Source of the DNA: Streptomyces bikiniensis
GTDB taxonomy: Bacteria; Actinomycetota; Actinomycetes; Streptomycetales; Streptomycetaceae
Assembly (NCBI GenBank): GCA_000716465.1
Contig: JNWL01000017.1
Span: forward strand, 45,337-109,336
Direction: 5' to 3'
Length of the DNA stretch: 64,000 bases
The translations under genes were made by a program, and so were the position numbers. Of the stretch, positions 46,874 to 56,126 are shown one piece after another (the first letter of the stretch is position 1; each line of letters begins with the position of its first letter). Under the pieces are notes generated by a model. That model did no database searches and was not told the DNA's origin. It saw only the letters and a program-made list of their open reading frames with translations.

Positions 46874-48310
46874 CTAGCCGAGGGACGTCATCACGTGCTT
46901 GATACGCGTGTAGTCCTCGAAGCCGTAGCCCGAGAGGTCCTTGCCGTAGCCGGACTTCTTGAAGCCGCCGTGGGGCATCTCGGCGACCAGCGGGATGTGG
47001 GTGTTGATCCACACGCAGCCGAAGTCGAGCGCCTTGGACATGCGCATCGCGCGCGCGTGGTCCTTGGTCCAGACGGAGGAGGCGAGGGCGTACTCGACGC
47101 CGTTGGCGTACTCCAGGGCCTGGGCCTCGTCCGTGAAGGACTGGACGGTGATGACCGGGCCGAAGACCTCGTTCTGGATGATCTCGTCGTCCTGCTTGAG
47201 GCCGGAGACGACGGTCGGGGCGTAGAAGTAGCCCTTGTCGCCGACGCGCTGCCCGCCGGCCTCGACCTTGGCGTGGGCCGGGAGGCGGTCGATGAAGCCG
47301 GAGACCTGCTTCAGCTGGTTGGCGTTGTTGAGCGGGCCGTACGCCACGTCCTCGTCGTCCGGCTGCCCGGTCTTGGTCGCGGCGGCGGCCTTGGCGAGCG
47401 CGGAGACGAACTCGTCGTGGATGGACTCGTGGACGAGGACGCGGGTGGCGGCCGTACAGTCCTGGCCGGCGTTGAAGAAGCCCGCGCCGGAGATGTCCTC
47501 GACGGCCTTCTCGATGTCGGTGTCCTCGAAGACCACGACGGGGGCCTTGCCGCCCAGTTCCAGGTGGACGCGCTTGACGTCCTTGGCGGCCGACTCGGCG
47601 ACCTGCATGCCGGCGCGGACGGAGCCGGTGATGGAGGCCATGGCGGGGATCGGGTGCTCGACCATCGCACGGCCGGTGTCGCGGTCGCCGCAGACGACGT
47701 TGAAGACGCCCTTGGGGACGATCCGCCCGATGATCTCGGCCATCAGGACGGTCGACGCGGGGGTCGTGTCCGAGGGCTTGAGGACGACGGTGTTGCCCGC
47801 GGCGAGGGCCGGGGCGAACTTCCAGACGGCCATCATCATCGGGTAGTTCCACGGCGCGACCTGGGCGCAGACGCCGACGGGCTCGCGGCGGACGATGGAG
47901 GTCAGGCCCTCCATGTACTCGCCGGCCGAGCGGCCTTCGAGCAGCCGGGCGGCACCCGCGAAGAAGCGGATCTGGTCCACCATCGGCGGGATCTCCTCGC
48001 TCGCGGTGAGGGCGACCGGCTTGCCGGTGTTCTCGACCTCGGCGGCGATCAGGTCCTCGGCGCGCTCCTCGAAGGCGTCGGCGATCTTGAGGAGCACCTT
48101 CTGGCGCTCGGCCGGGGTGCTGTCGCGCCAGGCGGGGAAGGCGGCCGCGGCGGCCTCCATGGCGGCGTCGACGTCGGCCTGGCCGGAGAGCGGGGAGGTG
48201 GCGTACACCTCGCCGGTGGCCGGGTTGATCACGTCGATCGTGCGGCCGTCGGCCGCGTCGCGGAACTCCCCGTTGATGTAGTTACGCAGCCGGCGCAGCT
48301 CGGTGGTCAC
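46874..48310 (-). CDS. Gamma-aminobutyraldehyde dehydrogenase-type ALDH
   Basis: 478 residues. Motifs: FFNAGQDCTAATRVLVHE (catalytic Cys), RVHLELGGKAPVVVF (Glu), GVCAQVAPWNYPMMMAVW (cofactor side). The C-terminal GFKKSGYGKDLSGYGFEDY is typical for the YdcW/betaine-aldehyde-like group. It starts at a GTG with AGGAGGGG upstream. Divergent from the Lrp regulator, which is likely to control it. Probably paralogous with the ALDH at 35629-37143. Confidence 0.92.
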   Translation of the reverse strand: MTTELRRLRNYINGEFRDAADGRTIDVINPATGEVYATSPLSGQADVDAAMEAAAAAFPAWRDSTPAERQKVLLKIADAFEERAEDLIAAEVENTGKPVALTASEEIPPMVDQIRFFAGAARLLEGRSAGEYMEGLTSIVRREPVGVCAQVAPWNYPMMMAVWKFAPALAAGNTVVLKPSDTTPASTVLMAEIIGRIVPKGVFNVVCGDRDTGRAMVEHPIPAMASITGSVRAGMQVAESAAKDVKRVHLELGGKAPVVVFEDTDIEKAVEDISGAGFFNAGQDCTAATRVLVHESIHDEFVSALAKAAAATKTGQPDDEDVAYGPLNNANQLKQVSGFIDRLPAHAKVEAGGQRVGDKGYFYAPTVVSGLKQDDEIIQNEVFGPVITVQSFTDEAQALEYANGVEYALASSVWTKDHARAMRMSKALDFGCVWINTHIPLVAEMPHGGFKKSGYGKDLSGYGFEDYTRIKHVMTSLG

Positions 48311-48515
48311 TTGCCACCCCTCCTGTCACGTTCTGACTTCGCACGTCCTCGTGCGCTGTCCCGATGGGTGAGACACCCCAGCCTAATCGCTCGGCTGACG
48401 CTTTCAACAGGCCCGACCCCCCACAACTTCGGATTCAGTGAGATCTGGACCGTCACACAACGAATTACATCGCTCCGGGGTTGCAAGACCGACGAGTCTC
48501 GGTGCACAGTGAGGT

Positions 48516-49007
48516 GTGGCCAGTCGAAGCGCAGACTCCAGGACCGGAACCGGTTCGTCCCCGACGATCGACGCCGTCTCCCTGGCGATCATCGAACAGC
48601 TCCAGGAGGACGGTCGCCGTCCCTACGCGGCGATCGGCAAGGCCGTCGGCCTCTCCGAAGCCGCCGTGCGGCAGCGCGTCCAGAAGCTGCTCGACCAGGG
48701 CGTCATGCAGATCGTCGCCGTCACCGACCCGCTCACCGTGGGTTTCCGGCGGCAGGCGATGGTCGGCATCAACGTCGAGGGTGACCTTGATCCGGTTGCG
48801 GAAGCACTGACGGCCATGGCCGAATGCGAGTACGTGGTGATGACCGCGGGCTCCTTCGACCTCATGGTGGAGATCGTCTGCGAGGACGACGACCACCTGC
48901 TGGATGTGATCAACAAGCGCATCCGCACCCTCCCCGGCGTGCGCTCCACCGAGAGCTTCGTCTACCTCAAGCTCAAGAAGCAGACCTATATGTGGGGAAC
49001 CCGATAG
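48516..49007 (+). CDS. Lrp/AsnC family transcriptional regulator
   Basis: 163 residues. The N-terminal winged helix-turn-helix is IIEQLQEDGRRPYAAIGKAV and GLSEAAVRQRVQKLLDQGVM. The RAM/AsnC ligand domain (AMAECEYVVMTAGSFDLMVE, then IRTLPGVRSTESFVYLKLKK) follows. It likely senses an amino acid or amine. The GTG start is preceded by GTGAG. The aminotransferase begins two bases after its stop, so it is probably autoregulated together with it. Confidence 0.9.
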   Translation: MASRSADSRTGTGSSPTIDAVSLAIIEQLQEDGRRPYAAIGKAVGLSEAAVRQRVQKLLDQGVMQIVAVTDPLTVGFRRQAMVGINVEGDLDPVAEALTAMAECEYVVMTAGSFDLMVEIVCEDDDHLLDVINKRIRTLPGVRSTESFVYLKLKKQTYMWGTR

Positions 49008-49009
49008 CC

Positions 49010-50371
49010 GTGAGCAAGGACCTCTCCAAGACCGCCTACGACCACCTGTGGATGCACTTCACCCGCATGTCGTCGTACGAGAACTCGCCCGTTCCCACCA
49101 TCGTGCGTGGCGAGGGCACCTACATCTTCGACGACAAGGGCAAGCGCTACCTCGACGGTCTCGCGGGCCTCTTCGTGGTCAACGCCGGACACGGCCGCCA
49201 GGAGCTGGCCGAGGTCGCGTACAAGCAGGCCCAGGAGCTCGCGTTCTTCCCCGTGTGGTCGTACGCGCACCCCAAGGCCGTCGAGCTGGCCGAGCGCCTC
49301 GCGGACTACGCCCCGGGCGACCTGAACAAGGTCTTCTTCACCACCGGCGGCGGAGAGGCCGTCGAGACCGCCTGGAAGCTCGCCAAGCAGTACTTCAAGC
49401 TGCAGGGCAAGCACACCAAGTACAAGGTCATCTCGCGCGCGGTCGCCTACCACGGCACCCCGCAGGGCGCCCTGTCCATCACCGGCCTGCCGGCCCTCAA
49501 GGCCCCCTTCGAGCCGCTGGTCCCCGGCGCGCACAAGGTGCCGAACACCAACATCTACCGCGCCCCGATCCACGGCGACGACCCCGAGGCCTTCGGCCGC
49601 TGGGCCGCCGACCAGATCGAGCAGCAGATCCTCTTCGAGGGCCCCGACACCGTCGCCGCCGTCTTCCTGGAGCCGGTGCAGAACGCCGGCGGCTGCTTCC
49701 CGCCGCCGCCCGGGTACTTCCAGCGGGTCCGAGAGATCTGCGACCAGTACGACGTGCTCCTCGTCTCCGACGAGACGATCTGCGCCTTCGGCCGCCTCGG
49801 CACGATGTTCGCCTGTGACAAGTTCGGCTACGTGCCGGACATGATCACCTGCGCCAAGGGCATGACCTCGGGCTACTCCCCGATCGGCGCCTGCATCGTC
49901 TCCGACCGCATCGCGGAGCCGTTCTACAAGGGCGACAACACCTTCCTGCACGGCTACACCTTCGGCGGCCACCCGGTGTCGTCGGCGGTCGCCATCGCCA
50001 ACCTCGACATCTTCGACAAGGAGGGCCTCAACCAGCACGTCCTGGACAACGAGGACGCCTTCTTCTCGACGCTGAAGAAGCTGCACGACCTGCCGATCGT
50101 CGGCGACGTCCGCGGCAACGGCTACTTCTACGGCATCGAGCTCGTCAAGGACAAGGTCACCAAGGAGTCCTTCACGGACGAGGAGACCGAGCGCGTCCTG
50201 TACGGCTTCCTCTCCAAGGCGCTGTTCGACAACGGCCTGTACTGCCGTGCCGACGACCGCGGCGACCCGGTCATCCAGCTGGCCCCGCCGCTGATCGCCG
50301 ACCAGGGCACCTTCGACGAGATCGAAGGCATCCTGCGCTCGGTGCTCACCGAGGCGTGGACCAAGCTCTAG
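49010..50371 (+). CDS. Class III PLP-dependent aminotransferase, probably polyamine or beta-alanine type
   Basis: 453 residues. Schiff-base Lys in MITCAKGMTSGYSPIGACIV. PLP-binding GRQELAEVAYKQAQELAFFP and VFFTTGGGEAVETAWKLAKQ, and the HGYTFGGHPVSS loop. The sequence falls in the group of putrescine/beta-alanine-pyruvate transaminases. The direct link to Lrp and the divergent aldehyde dehydrogenase supports a role in amine degradation. The GTG at 49010 was chosen because GGGGA lies before it. A GTG 18 bases earlier is possible. Confidence 0.9.
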   Translation: MSKDLSKTAYDHLWMHFTRMSSYENSPVPTIVRGEGTYIFDDKGKRYLDGLAGLFVVNAGHGRQELAEVAYKQAQELAFFPVWSYAHPKAVELAERLADYAPGDLNKVFFTTGGGEAVETAWKLAKQYFKLQGKHTKYKVISRAVAYHGTPQGALSITGLPALKAPFEPLVPGAHKVPNTNIYRAPIHGDDPEAFGRWAADQIEQQILFEGPDTVAAVFLEPVQNAGGCFPPPPGYFQRVREICDQYDVLLVSDETICAFGRLGTMFACDKFGYVPDMITCAKGMTSGYSPIGACIVSDRIAEPFYKGDNTFLHGYTFGGHPVSSAVAIANLDIFDKEGLNQHVLDNEDAFFSTLKKLHDLPIVGDVRGNGYFYGIELVKDKVTKESFTDEETERVLYGFLSKALFDNGLYCRADDRGDPVIQLAPPLIADQGTFDEIEGILRSVLTEAWTKL

Positions 50372-50403
50372 CGGAACCTCACGCCGCCCTCACGGCGTGA
50401 CAC

Positions 50404-50455
50404 CACGGCCCGGGCCTGCCCGCCATCCGAGTGGATGGCGGCGGCCCGGGCCGTG
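50404..50455 (+). terminator. Terminator of the lrp-aminotransferase operon
   Basis: Outer 13-bp stem (50404-50416 with 50443-50455) enclosing a second 8-bp stem (50421-50428 with 50433-50440). It starts 33 bases past the aminotransferase stop. Confidence 0.75.
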
Positions 50456-50585
50456 TGCTGTCCCTACGAACCGATCCGAATACTTACGGTGCCGAGTGAC
50501 CGACAGGCCCGTCCTTCGTTCACCCGTACGGGGGAAACCCCCCTCCGTACGGGGGACACAGATCGGATCGACAGAGGTGTACGCG

Positions 50586-51314
50586 ATGGCCCCACCGGAC
50601 AACGACGTGCTCTGGGCGCGTTCCCTGCACTGCACCCTGGACGGCTCGGAGGCCCTCAGCGGCGTCTCCCTCGGCGTCCGCGAGGGCGAGATCCTCGCCC
50701 TGACCGGTCCGCGGGGCAGCGGCAAGACCACCCTCCTGCGCTGTCTCTCCGGCCAGCTCGTCCCCCAGGAGGGCGAGGTCTGGTTCAACAGCGGACCCGT
50801 GCACACCCTGAGCCCCGCCCGGCGCGAACAGCTCCGCCGCGAGCGCTTCGGCTGGATCGGCCCCGAACCCGGCCTCGTCCCCGAACTCACCGGCTGGGAG
50901 AACACCGCCCTGCCCCTGCTGCTGCGCGGGGTCCCCCGCCGCGCCGCGAAGACCGCCGCCCTGGAGTGGCTGGACCGGCTCGACGCCGGGGCCTGCGCCC
51001 GCAAGCGCCCCCGCGCCCTCACCCAGTCGCAGCGCCAGCGGATCTCGATCGCCCGCGCCCTCGTCACCACTCCCCCGGTGCTCTTCGCCGACGAACCCAC
51101 CGCCGGCCTGCACCGCGCCGACGGAGCCCAGGTGCTGCGCACCCTGACGGCCGCCGCCCGCTCGCACGGCATCACCGTGGTCCTCGCCACCCACGACGCC
51201 GAGGTCGCGGCGCTCGCCGACCGCACGGTCGCGCTCCTCGACGGACGCCGGGCCGGCACCGTACCCCCGGCGACCGGGGCGGAGGGCGTCGCCGCGTGCT
51301 CGCTCTCCGTCTGA
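50586..51314 (+). CDS. ABC transporter ATPase (LolD/MacB-type) with divergent signature
   Basis: 242 residues. Walker A ALTGPRGSGKTTLLRCL near residue 40, Q-loop region GWIGPEPGLVPELTGWEN, Walker B PVLFADEPTAGLHR and H-loop VLATHDAEVAAL are normal. The signature LSGGQ reads LTQSQ here (ALTQSQRQRISIARAL). The partner permease gene overlaps by 19 bases, so this is a two-gene exporter of the FtsX/MacB kind. The ATG has AGAGGTG upstream; the substrate is unknown. Confidence 0.88.
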   Translation: MAPPDNDVLWARSLHCTLDGSEALSGVSLGVREGEILALTGPRGSGKTTLLRCLSGQLVPQEGEVWFNSGPVHTLSPARREQLRRERFGWIGPEPGLVPELTGWENTALPLLLRGVPRRAAKTAALEWLDRLDAGACARKRPRALTQSQRQRISIARALVTTPPVLFADEPTAGLHRADGAQVLRTLTAAARSHGITVVLATHDAEVAALADRTVALLDGRRAGTVPPATGAEGVAACSLSV

Positions 51315-52447
51315 CCCGGGGCGCCCACCCCCTCGTCCTGGCGCGCCGGCTGCTCGTCGCCGCCGCGTCCGCCGGGGTGGGCTTCCTCCTGCTCTGCGCC
51401 CTCGGCCACGCCCTCGGACACCCGGAGCAGGCCTCGGCCTCGGCGCTCCGGCTCCTCTGGTGCGTCCTGCCGCTCGCCGCCGCCGTCCAGTTCGCCGTCG
51501 CCGTGGCCCGCACCGACCCCAGCACCCGGCCGCGCCCCGGGCTCTCCGCGATCGGCCTCGGACCGGCCCGGCTGACCCTGCTCGCCGCCGCCTCGACGGC
51601 CGTCACCTGCGCGCTCGGTTCGGCGGTCGCGCTCCTGCTCTATCTGCACCTGCGCGGCGACCTCACGGGCCTGCCCTTCGACGGGGCGGCCGCCGGGCTG
51701 CTCGCCGGCGACCAGCCGGTGCCGCTCGCGGCCGTCCTCACCCTGCTCGCCGTCGTCCCCGTGACCGCCGCCACGGCCGCGGCCCTGGCCCTGCGCCCGC
51801 GCACCGCGCCACCCGCGGAGGACGTCAAGGACGAGACCATGCCGTCCGGCCTTCCGTGGGGCGTCGCCCTGGTCGCGATCGGCCTCGCCGTCGAGACGTA
51901 CGCGGGCCGGGGCGGCGGCGGGGACGGCCTCCCGCTGCCGGGCCGCTTCGACGGCAGCCCGGCGGCCGTCCTGGCCGGCTGGGTCCTCACCGCGATCGGC
52001 CTCGCGACGGCGGGCCCCGCCCTCGTCCACGGCTGCGGCCGCCTCCTCCAGACGGCCCGCCCCGGCGCCGTCCGGCTGCTCGCGGGCCGCGTCCTGATGA
52101 CGGAGTCCCGCCGTGTCGGCCGACCGCTCGGCGTGGTCTGCGCGGTGCTCTCCGGCCTGCTCGCGACGGCCTCGCTGTACGAGTCGGACACCGGCTCCGA
52201 CGCCTTCGGGCCGCTCACCGGCCTGGGCGCCACCCTGATCCTGGCCTGCACCGGCGCCACGCTCCTGACCGCGGCCCTGGAGTCCCGGCAGGACCGCGCG
52301 CCCGTCACCGAGGCCCTCGTACGCGTCGGCGCCCCGCCCGCGACCCTCCGCGCGGTGGCCCTCCTGCGCGCAGGGGTCCTGCTCGCCGTCTTCCTGCCGC
52401 TGACGTGGGCGGTGGCGGAACTGGCGGCGCTGCCGCTCAGGGGGTGA
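51296..52447 (+). CDS. ABC transporter permease, FtsX-like
   Basis: 383 residues with about eight hydrophobic segments, for example ARRLLVAAASAGVGFLLLC, VLPLAAAVQFAVAV and LLAVVPVTAATAAALAL. A charged central linker (RTAPPAEDVKDE) divides it in two. The start is a GTG in the end of the ATPase gene with GGAGGG nine bases before it. The function is set by its partner ATPase: probably export of a lipid, peptide or drug. It ends before the broken reductase gene that is read from the other strand. Confidence 0.8.
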   Translation: MLALRLTRGAHPLVLARRLLVAAASAGVGFLLLCALGHALGHPEQASASALRLLWCVLPLAAAVQFAVAVARTDPSTRPRPGLSAIGLGPARLTLLAAASTAVTCALGSAVALLLYLHLRGDLTGLPFDGAAAGLLAGDQPVPLAAVLTLLAVVPVTAATAAALALRPRTAPPAEDVKDETMPSGLPWGVALVAIGLAVETYAGRGGGGDGLPLPGRFDGSPAAVLAGWVLTAIGLATAGPALVHGCGRLLQTARPGAVRLLAGRVLMTESRRVGRPLGVVCAVLSGLLATASLYESDTGSDAFGPLTGLGATLILACTGATLLTAALESRQDRAPVTEALVRVGAPPATLRAVALLRAGVLLAVFLPLTWAVAELAALPLRG

Positions 52448-52510
52448 CCGGGCCCCGTACCGGCGGCGCTGCCCTTCGGAAGGAGACCCGGCCCCGGCCG
52501 GGTCCCGCGC

Positions 52511-53326
52511 TCACTTCCGCCAGAACAGGTGGTGCGTGACCGTGCCGCCCGGGCTGGGCACGACGTCGCGGTGGTAGCGGTCGAGGAGTTCGTCGGGCGA
52601 CTCCCAGAGCCGCGAGCCGCCGCCGAGCACCACCGGCGAGACCGCCACGTGCAGGGTGTCGACCAGGGCCTGTCCGGCGGATCAGGGTCGGGTGGGCCGC
52701 GGCGTCTGGTGCGGTGGCTCGCAAGGCGCCGGAGCGTCTCGACAGCGGAGCTGTCGGGGCGTTTCGGCAACGCGGCGAGGTGCCGTGCCGGGCGTCGCGG
52801 CCCCGGCCATGATCCGCCGGACAGGCCCTGGGCCGGCGTCGAGGAACGCCCGGATGGTGGCGGCCCCGCCGCCAAGCCGCACGTCCTTGCCGTCCGCCGC
52901 CTCCCGCGCCGCCGCGAGGGCGGTGGCCGGGTCGGCGTCGAGGAAGTGGAACGTGGTGCCGCCGAGCGCGAACGAGGGGCGCGGGTGGTGGGTCAGGACG
53001 AACACCGGGGTGTGGAACGGCGGCTCGTCGCCCCACCAGCCGCGCCACTCGTGGTCCCGCCAGGGCCCGCGCTGGGGCCCGAACTTGTTGCGGCCCATGA
53101 TCTCGGCGCCGATGTTCCGCCCGTAGTCCCGCGTCAGGTAGTCGTCGAGGCCGCGGCTGCCGCCGGGGTCGGTGCGCCGGGGCCAGCTCGCCGTGGCACC
53201 GGCCCAGGCGAACATCGCCTCCGGGTCCGCGTGCCCGAAGGGCCGTTCGAGGGTCTGGCCCTCCCCGGCGCCGTACCCGTCGGACGAGACGTTGAAGTTC
53301 TGGACTCTGAGCAGCTGCTGGGCCAT
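52511..53326 (-). pseudogene. Dihydrofolate-reductase-like (RibD C-terminal) gene broken by a MITE
   Basis: The gene begins at an ATG with GGAGGAACCC before it. It reads MAQQLLRVQNFNVSSDGYG, MGRNKFGPQRGPW, TPVFVLTHHPRP and GGGAATIRAFLDAG (residues about 155-168), a dihydrofolate reductase-like fold common in actinobacteria. At that point a 165-bp insertion carrying a TGA (52682-52684) interrupts it. The frame then continues unchanged as ALVDTLHVAVSPVVLGGGSR to the end THHLFWRK. The insert is 55 codons long and in frame, so one stop codon is the only lesion. A native protein of about 216 residues was lost or is truncated to about 215 with an unrelated tail. Confidence 0.9.
52664..52830. mobile_element. 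MITE-like element with perfect 21-bp inverted ends
   Basis: About 165 bp with ends CAGGGCCTGTCCGGCGGATC(A) at 52664-52684 and its exact reverse complement at 52810-52830. It has no coding capacity for a transposase. I recall the GGCCTGTCCGGCGGATCA end from IS-derived elements in Streptomyces, so it is probably mobilised in trans. It inserted inside the reductase gene. The precise boundaries are uncertain by a few bases; a 2-bp duplication (GG) is possible. Confidence 0.88.
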
Positions 53327-53428
53327 GGGTTCCTCCGGTGCGGGACCTGCGGGACGTACGGGCGGCGAAGGCTCCGTACGTACGGAGGACTCCCCCGGCG
53401 GGCGGAACTCATCGGTCCGGCACACGCC

Positions 53429-54460
53429 CTACGGCGTGTCGTCGCCCAGCACCACCACGTCCTCCGGCCGGAACGCGAGCCCCGTCTCCGTGCCCTCCTC
53501 GGGCGCGTCCCGCAGCGGGAGTTCGGCCTCCAGAGGCGGGCCGCCGGCCGGCCGGAGCCGTACGACGACATGGCTGCCCCGGAAGGTCCACGACTCCACC
53601 GTCCAGGCCGGCGCGTCCCCGGCCGCCGGGACCGGCCGCACTCCGCCGGGGCGGACCAGGAGCCGCCGGTCGCCCTGCGGGGAGCCGTCCGGCACCGGGA
53701 CCTCGCCCCAGGCGGTCTCGGCGACCGTGCCGGTGACCCGGGCGGGCACCACGTTGTCGAAGCCGAGGAAGCGGGCGACGAACTCGGAGGCCGGGCGGCG
53801 CCACACCTCGACGGGCGTCCCCGACTGGGCGATCCGCCCGTCCCGCATGACCACGACCCGGTCCGCGAGCGCGAAGGCCTCGCCCTGGTCGTGGGTGACG
53901 GCCAGGACCGTCGTCCCGAGCCGCCCGAAGAGCTGCCGCAGCTCCACGACGAGCCGCTCCCGCAGACCCCGGTCGAGCTGGCCGAGCGGTTCGTCCAGCA
54001 TGAGGAGCCGGGGCCGGGGCGCGAGCGCCCGGGCCAGGGCGACCCGCTGCTGCTCGCCGCCGGAGAGCGCGGCGACGGACCGCCGCCCGGCGCCCGGCAG
54101 GCCCACGAGGTCGAGCAGCTCCCGCACCCGCTCCGCCCGCTCGGACTTGCCGTCGCCCCGCATCCGCAGCCCGAAGGCGACGTTGCCGCCGACGTCCCGC
54201 TGCGGAAAGAGCTGGTGGTCCTGGAACATCAGGCCGACGCCCCGTCGGTGCGTCGGCACCCCGGCCTGGTCGGCGCCGTCCAGGAGCACCCGGCCGGCGT
54301 CGAGCGCCTGGAGGCCCGCGACGGCCCGCAGCAGCGTGGACTTGCCGCTGCCGCTGGGGCCGAGCACGCACACGGTCTCCTGGTCGGCGACCTCCAGGTC
54401 CACGGCGTCGAGCACGGCCCGCGCCCCGAACCGTACGGTCGCCCCGTCGAGTCTCAGCAT
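53429..54460 (-). CDS. thiQ: Thiamine ABC transporter ATPase
   Basis: 343 residues. Walker A VLGPSGSGKSTLLRAVAGL, Q-loop GLMFQDHQLFPQRDV, signature LSGGEQQRVALARAL, Walker B LLMLDEPLGQLDRG and H-loop VTHDQGEAFALADR. A C-terminal TOBE-like region follows (VPARVTGTVAETAWGEV). It powers ThiP. The permease stop and this ATG overlap by one base. Assigned to thiamine from the riboswitch-led operon; iron-type ABC annotation would also be possible by sequence alone. Confidence 0.85.
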   Translation of the reverse strand: MLRLDGATVRFGARAVLDAVDLEVADQETVCVLGPSGSGKSTLLRAVAGLQALDAGRVLLDGADQAGVPTHRRGVGLMFQDHQLFPQRDVGGNVAFGLRMRGDGKSERAERVRELLDLVGLPGAGRRSVAALSGGEQQRVALARALAPRPRLLMLDEPLGQLDRGLRERLVVELRQLFGRLGTTVLAVTHDQGEAFALADRVVVMRDGRIAQSGTPVEVWRRPASEFVARFLGFDNVVPARVTGTVAETAWGEVPVPDGSPQGDRRLLVRPGGVRPVPAAGDAPAWTVESWTFRGSHVVVRLRPAGGPPLEAELPLRDAPEEGTETGLAFRPEDVVVLGDDTP

Positions 54461-56073
54461 CAGAACTCCCCGGAGGTCCGGTCGGTGCGGAGCCGTTCGA
54501 GCAGCAGCAGGGACACCGCGCACACCACCATCAGAATCGTCGAGAGGGCCATCGCCTGGCCGTAGTTGAGCTCGCCGGGCCGGCCGAGCAGCCGGGCGAC
54601 CGCGACCGGCAGCGTCGGGCTGTCGGGCCGGGCGATGAAGACGGTCGCGCCGAACTCTCCGAGCGAGACGGCGAACGCGAACCCGGCCGCGATGAGCAGC
54701 GCCCGCCGCACCAGCGGCAGGTCCACCTCCCGCCAGGCCCGCCACGGCGAGGCGCCGAGCACGGCCGCCGCCTCCCGCAGCCGCTCGTCCACCGCGCGCA
54801 GGACCGGCAGCATCGTCCGTACGACGAAGGGGACGCCGACGAGGGCCTGCGCGAGGGGGACGAGGATCCAGCTCGCCCGCAGGTCGAGCGGCGGTTCGTC
54901 CAGCGTGATGAGGAAGCCGAAGCCGACGGTGACGGCGGATACCCCGAGCGGCAGCATGAGGAGCGCGTCGAAGCCCCGGACGAGCCGCCCGGCCCGCCGG
55001 GTGAGGGCGGCCGCCGCGAGCCCGCCGATGACGACGGCGATGGCGGTGGCGGCCAGCGCGTACCGCAGCGAGTTCCCGATCGCCTCCAGGGGCGGCACCA
55101 GGAAGGTCCCGCTCTCGTCCAGCGAGCCGAGCGCCCGGTAGTAGCCGAGCCCGTACCCCCCGGGGCCGGCGAACGACCGCTCCACGAGCACTCCGAGCGG
55201 CAGCAGGATCAGCAGCGCCACCGAGAGGAGGACGCCGCCGAGCAGCGCCCACTGCCCGGCGCCGCGCGGCCGGCGCGCGGTCCGCTCCGGCGGTACGAGC
55301 CGCAGCGCGGTCTCCCGCCGCCGTACCGTCCACGCGTGCAGCCCGAGGATCGCGCCGACCGCGGCGAACTGCACGAGGGTGAGGACGGCCGCCGTCGGCA
55401 GGTCGAGCAGCCGGGCGGTCTGCCGGTAGATCTCCGCCTCCAAGGTCGTGTACGCGTCCCCGCCGAGGATCTGCACGACGCCGAAGGAGGTGAAGGTGAA
55501 GAGGAAGACCATCAGGGCCGCCGCCGACACGGCCGGGACGAGCGCGGGCAGCGTCACCGTCCGCCAGGCCGTGAGGCGGGAGGCGCCGAGGACCCGGGCG
55601 GCCTCCTCCTGGCGCGGGTCGAGCTGCGCCCAGAGGCCGCCGACGGTCCTGACGACGACCGCGTAGTTGAAGAAGACGTGGGCGAGCAGGATCGCCCACA
55701 CGCCGGTGTCGAGCCGCAGCCCCCACAGCTCGTCGGTGAGCCCGTTGCGGCCGACGAGGGCCAGGAACGCCGTTCCGACCAGGACCGTGGGCAGCACGAA
55801 CGGCACCGTGACCACGGCCCGCAGGACGCTCTTGCCGGGGAAGTCGAAGCGGGCGAAGACGTACGCGCCGGGCAGGGCGACGAGCAGGGTGAGGCCGGTG
55901 GAGGCGAGCGCCTGCCAGGCGGTGAAGCCGAGCACGTCGAGGATGTCCGGCCGGCTCAGCGTCTCGCCGATCCGGCCGAACCGCCAGTCGCCGCCGGGCC
56001 GCAGCCCCCGGTCCACGATGGACACGACGGGCCACGCGAAGAACACCGCGAAGAACGCGACGGGCAGGGCCAT
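54460..56073 (-). CDS. thiP: Thiamine ABC transporter permease (fused two-half type)
   Basis: 537 residues with about twelve transmembrane segments, formed by two tandem permease halves like ThiP and FbpB. Two EAA loops are visible: EEAARVLGASRLTAWRTVTLP and REAAAVLGASPWRAWREVDLP (each quoted in part). The first ATG in this frame after the binding-protein gene is used (MALPVAFFAVFFAWPVV). It has only a weak ribosome site, so translation may depend on coupling with the upstream gene, 53 bases away. Confidence 0.85.
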   Translation of the reverse strand: MALPVAFFAVFFAWPVVSIVDRGLRPGGDWRFGRIGETLSRPDILDVLGFTAWQALASTGLTLLVALPGAYVFARFDFPGKSVLRAVVTVPFVLPTVLVGTAFLALVGRNGLTDELWGLRLDTGVWAILLAHVFFNYAVVVRTVGGLWAQLDPRQEEAARVLGASRLTAWRTVTLPALVPAVSAAALMVFLFTFTSFGVVQILGGDAYTTLEAEIYRQTARLLDLPTAAVLTLVQFAAVGAILGLHAWTVRRRETALRLVPPERTARRPRGAGQWALLGGVLLSVALLILLPLGVLVERSFAGPGGYGLGYYRALGSLDESGTFLVPPLEAIGNSLRYALAATAIAVVIGGLAAAALTRRAGRLVRGFDALLMLPLGVSAVTVGFGFLITLDEPPLDLRASWILVPLAQALVGVPFVVRTMLPVLRAVDERLREAAAVLGASPWRAWREVDLPLVRRALLIAAGFAFAVSLGEFGATVFIARPDSPTLPVAVARLLGRPGELNYGQAMALSTILMVVCAVSLLLLERLRTDRTSGEF

Positions 56074-56126
56074 GAGGCCGAGCCGTGCCGCGTTCCCGCG
56101 CGGGTCGCGTCCTGCTCCGGCGCGCC

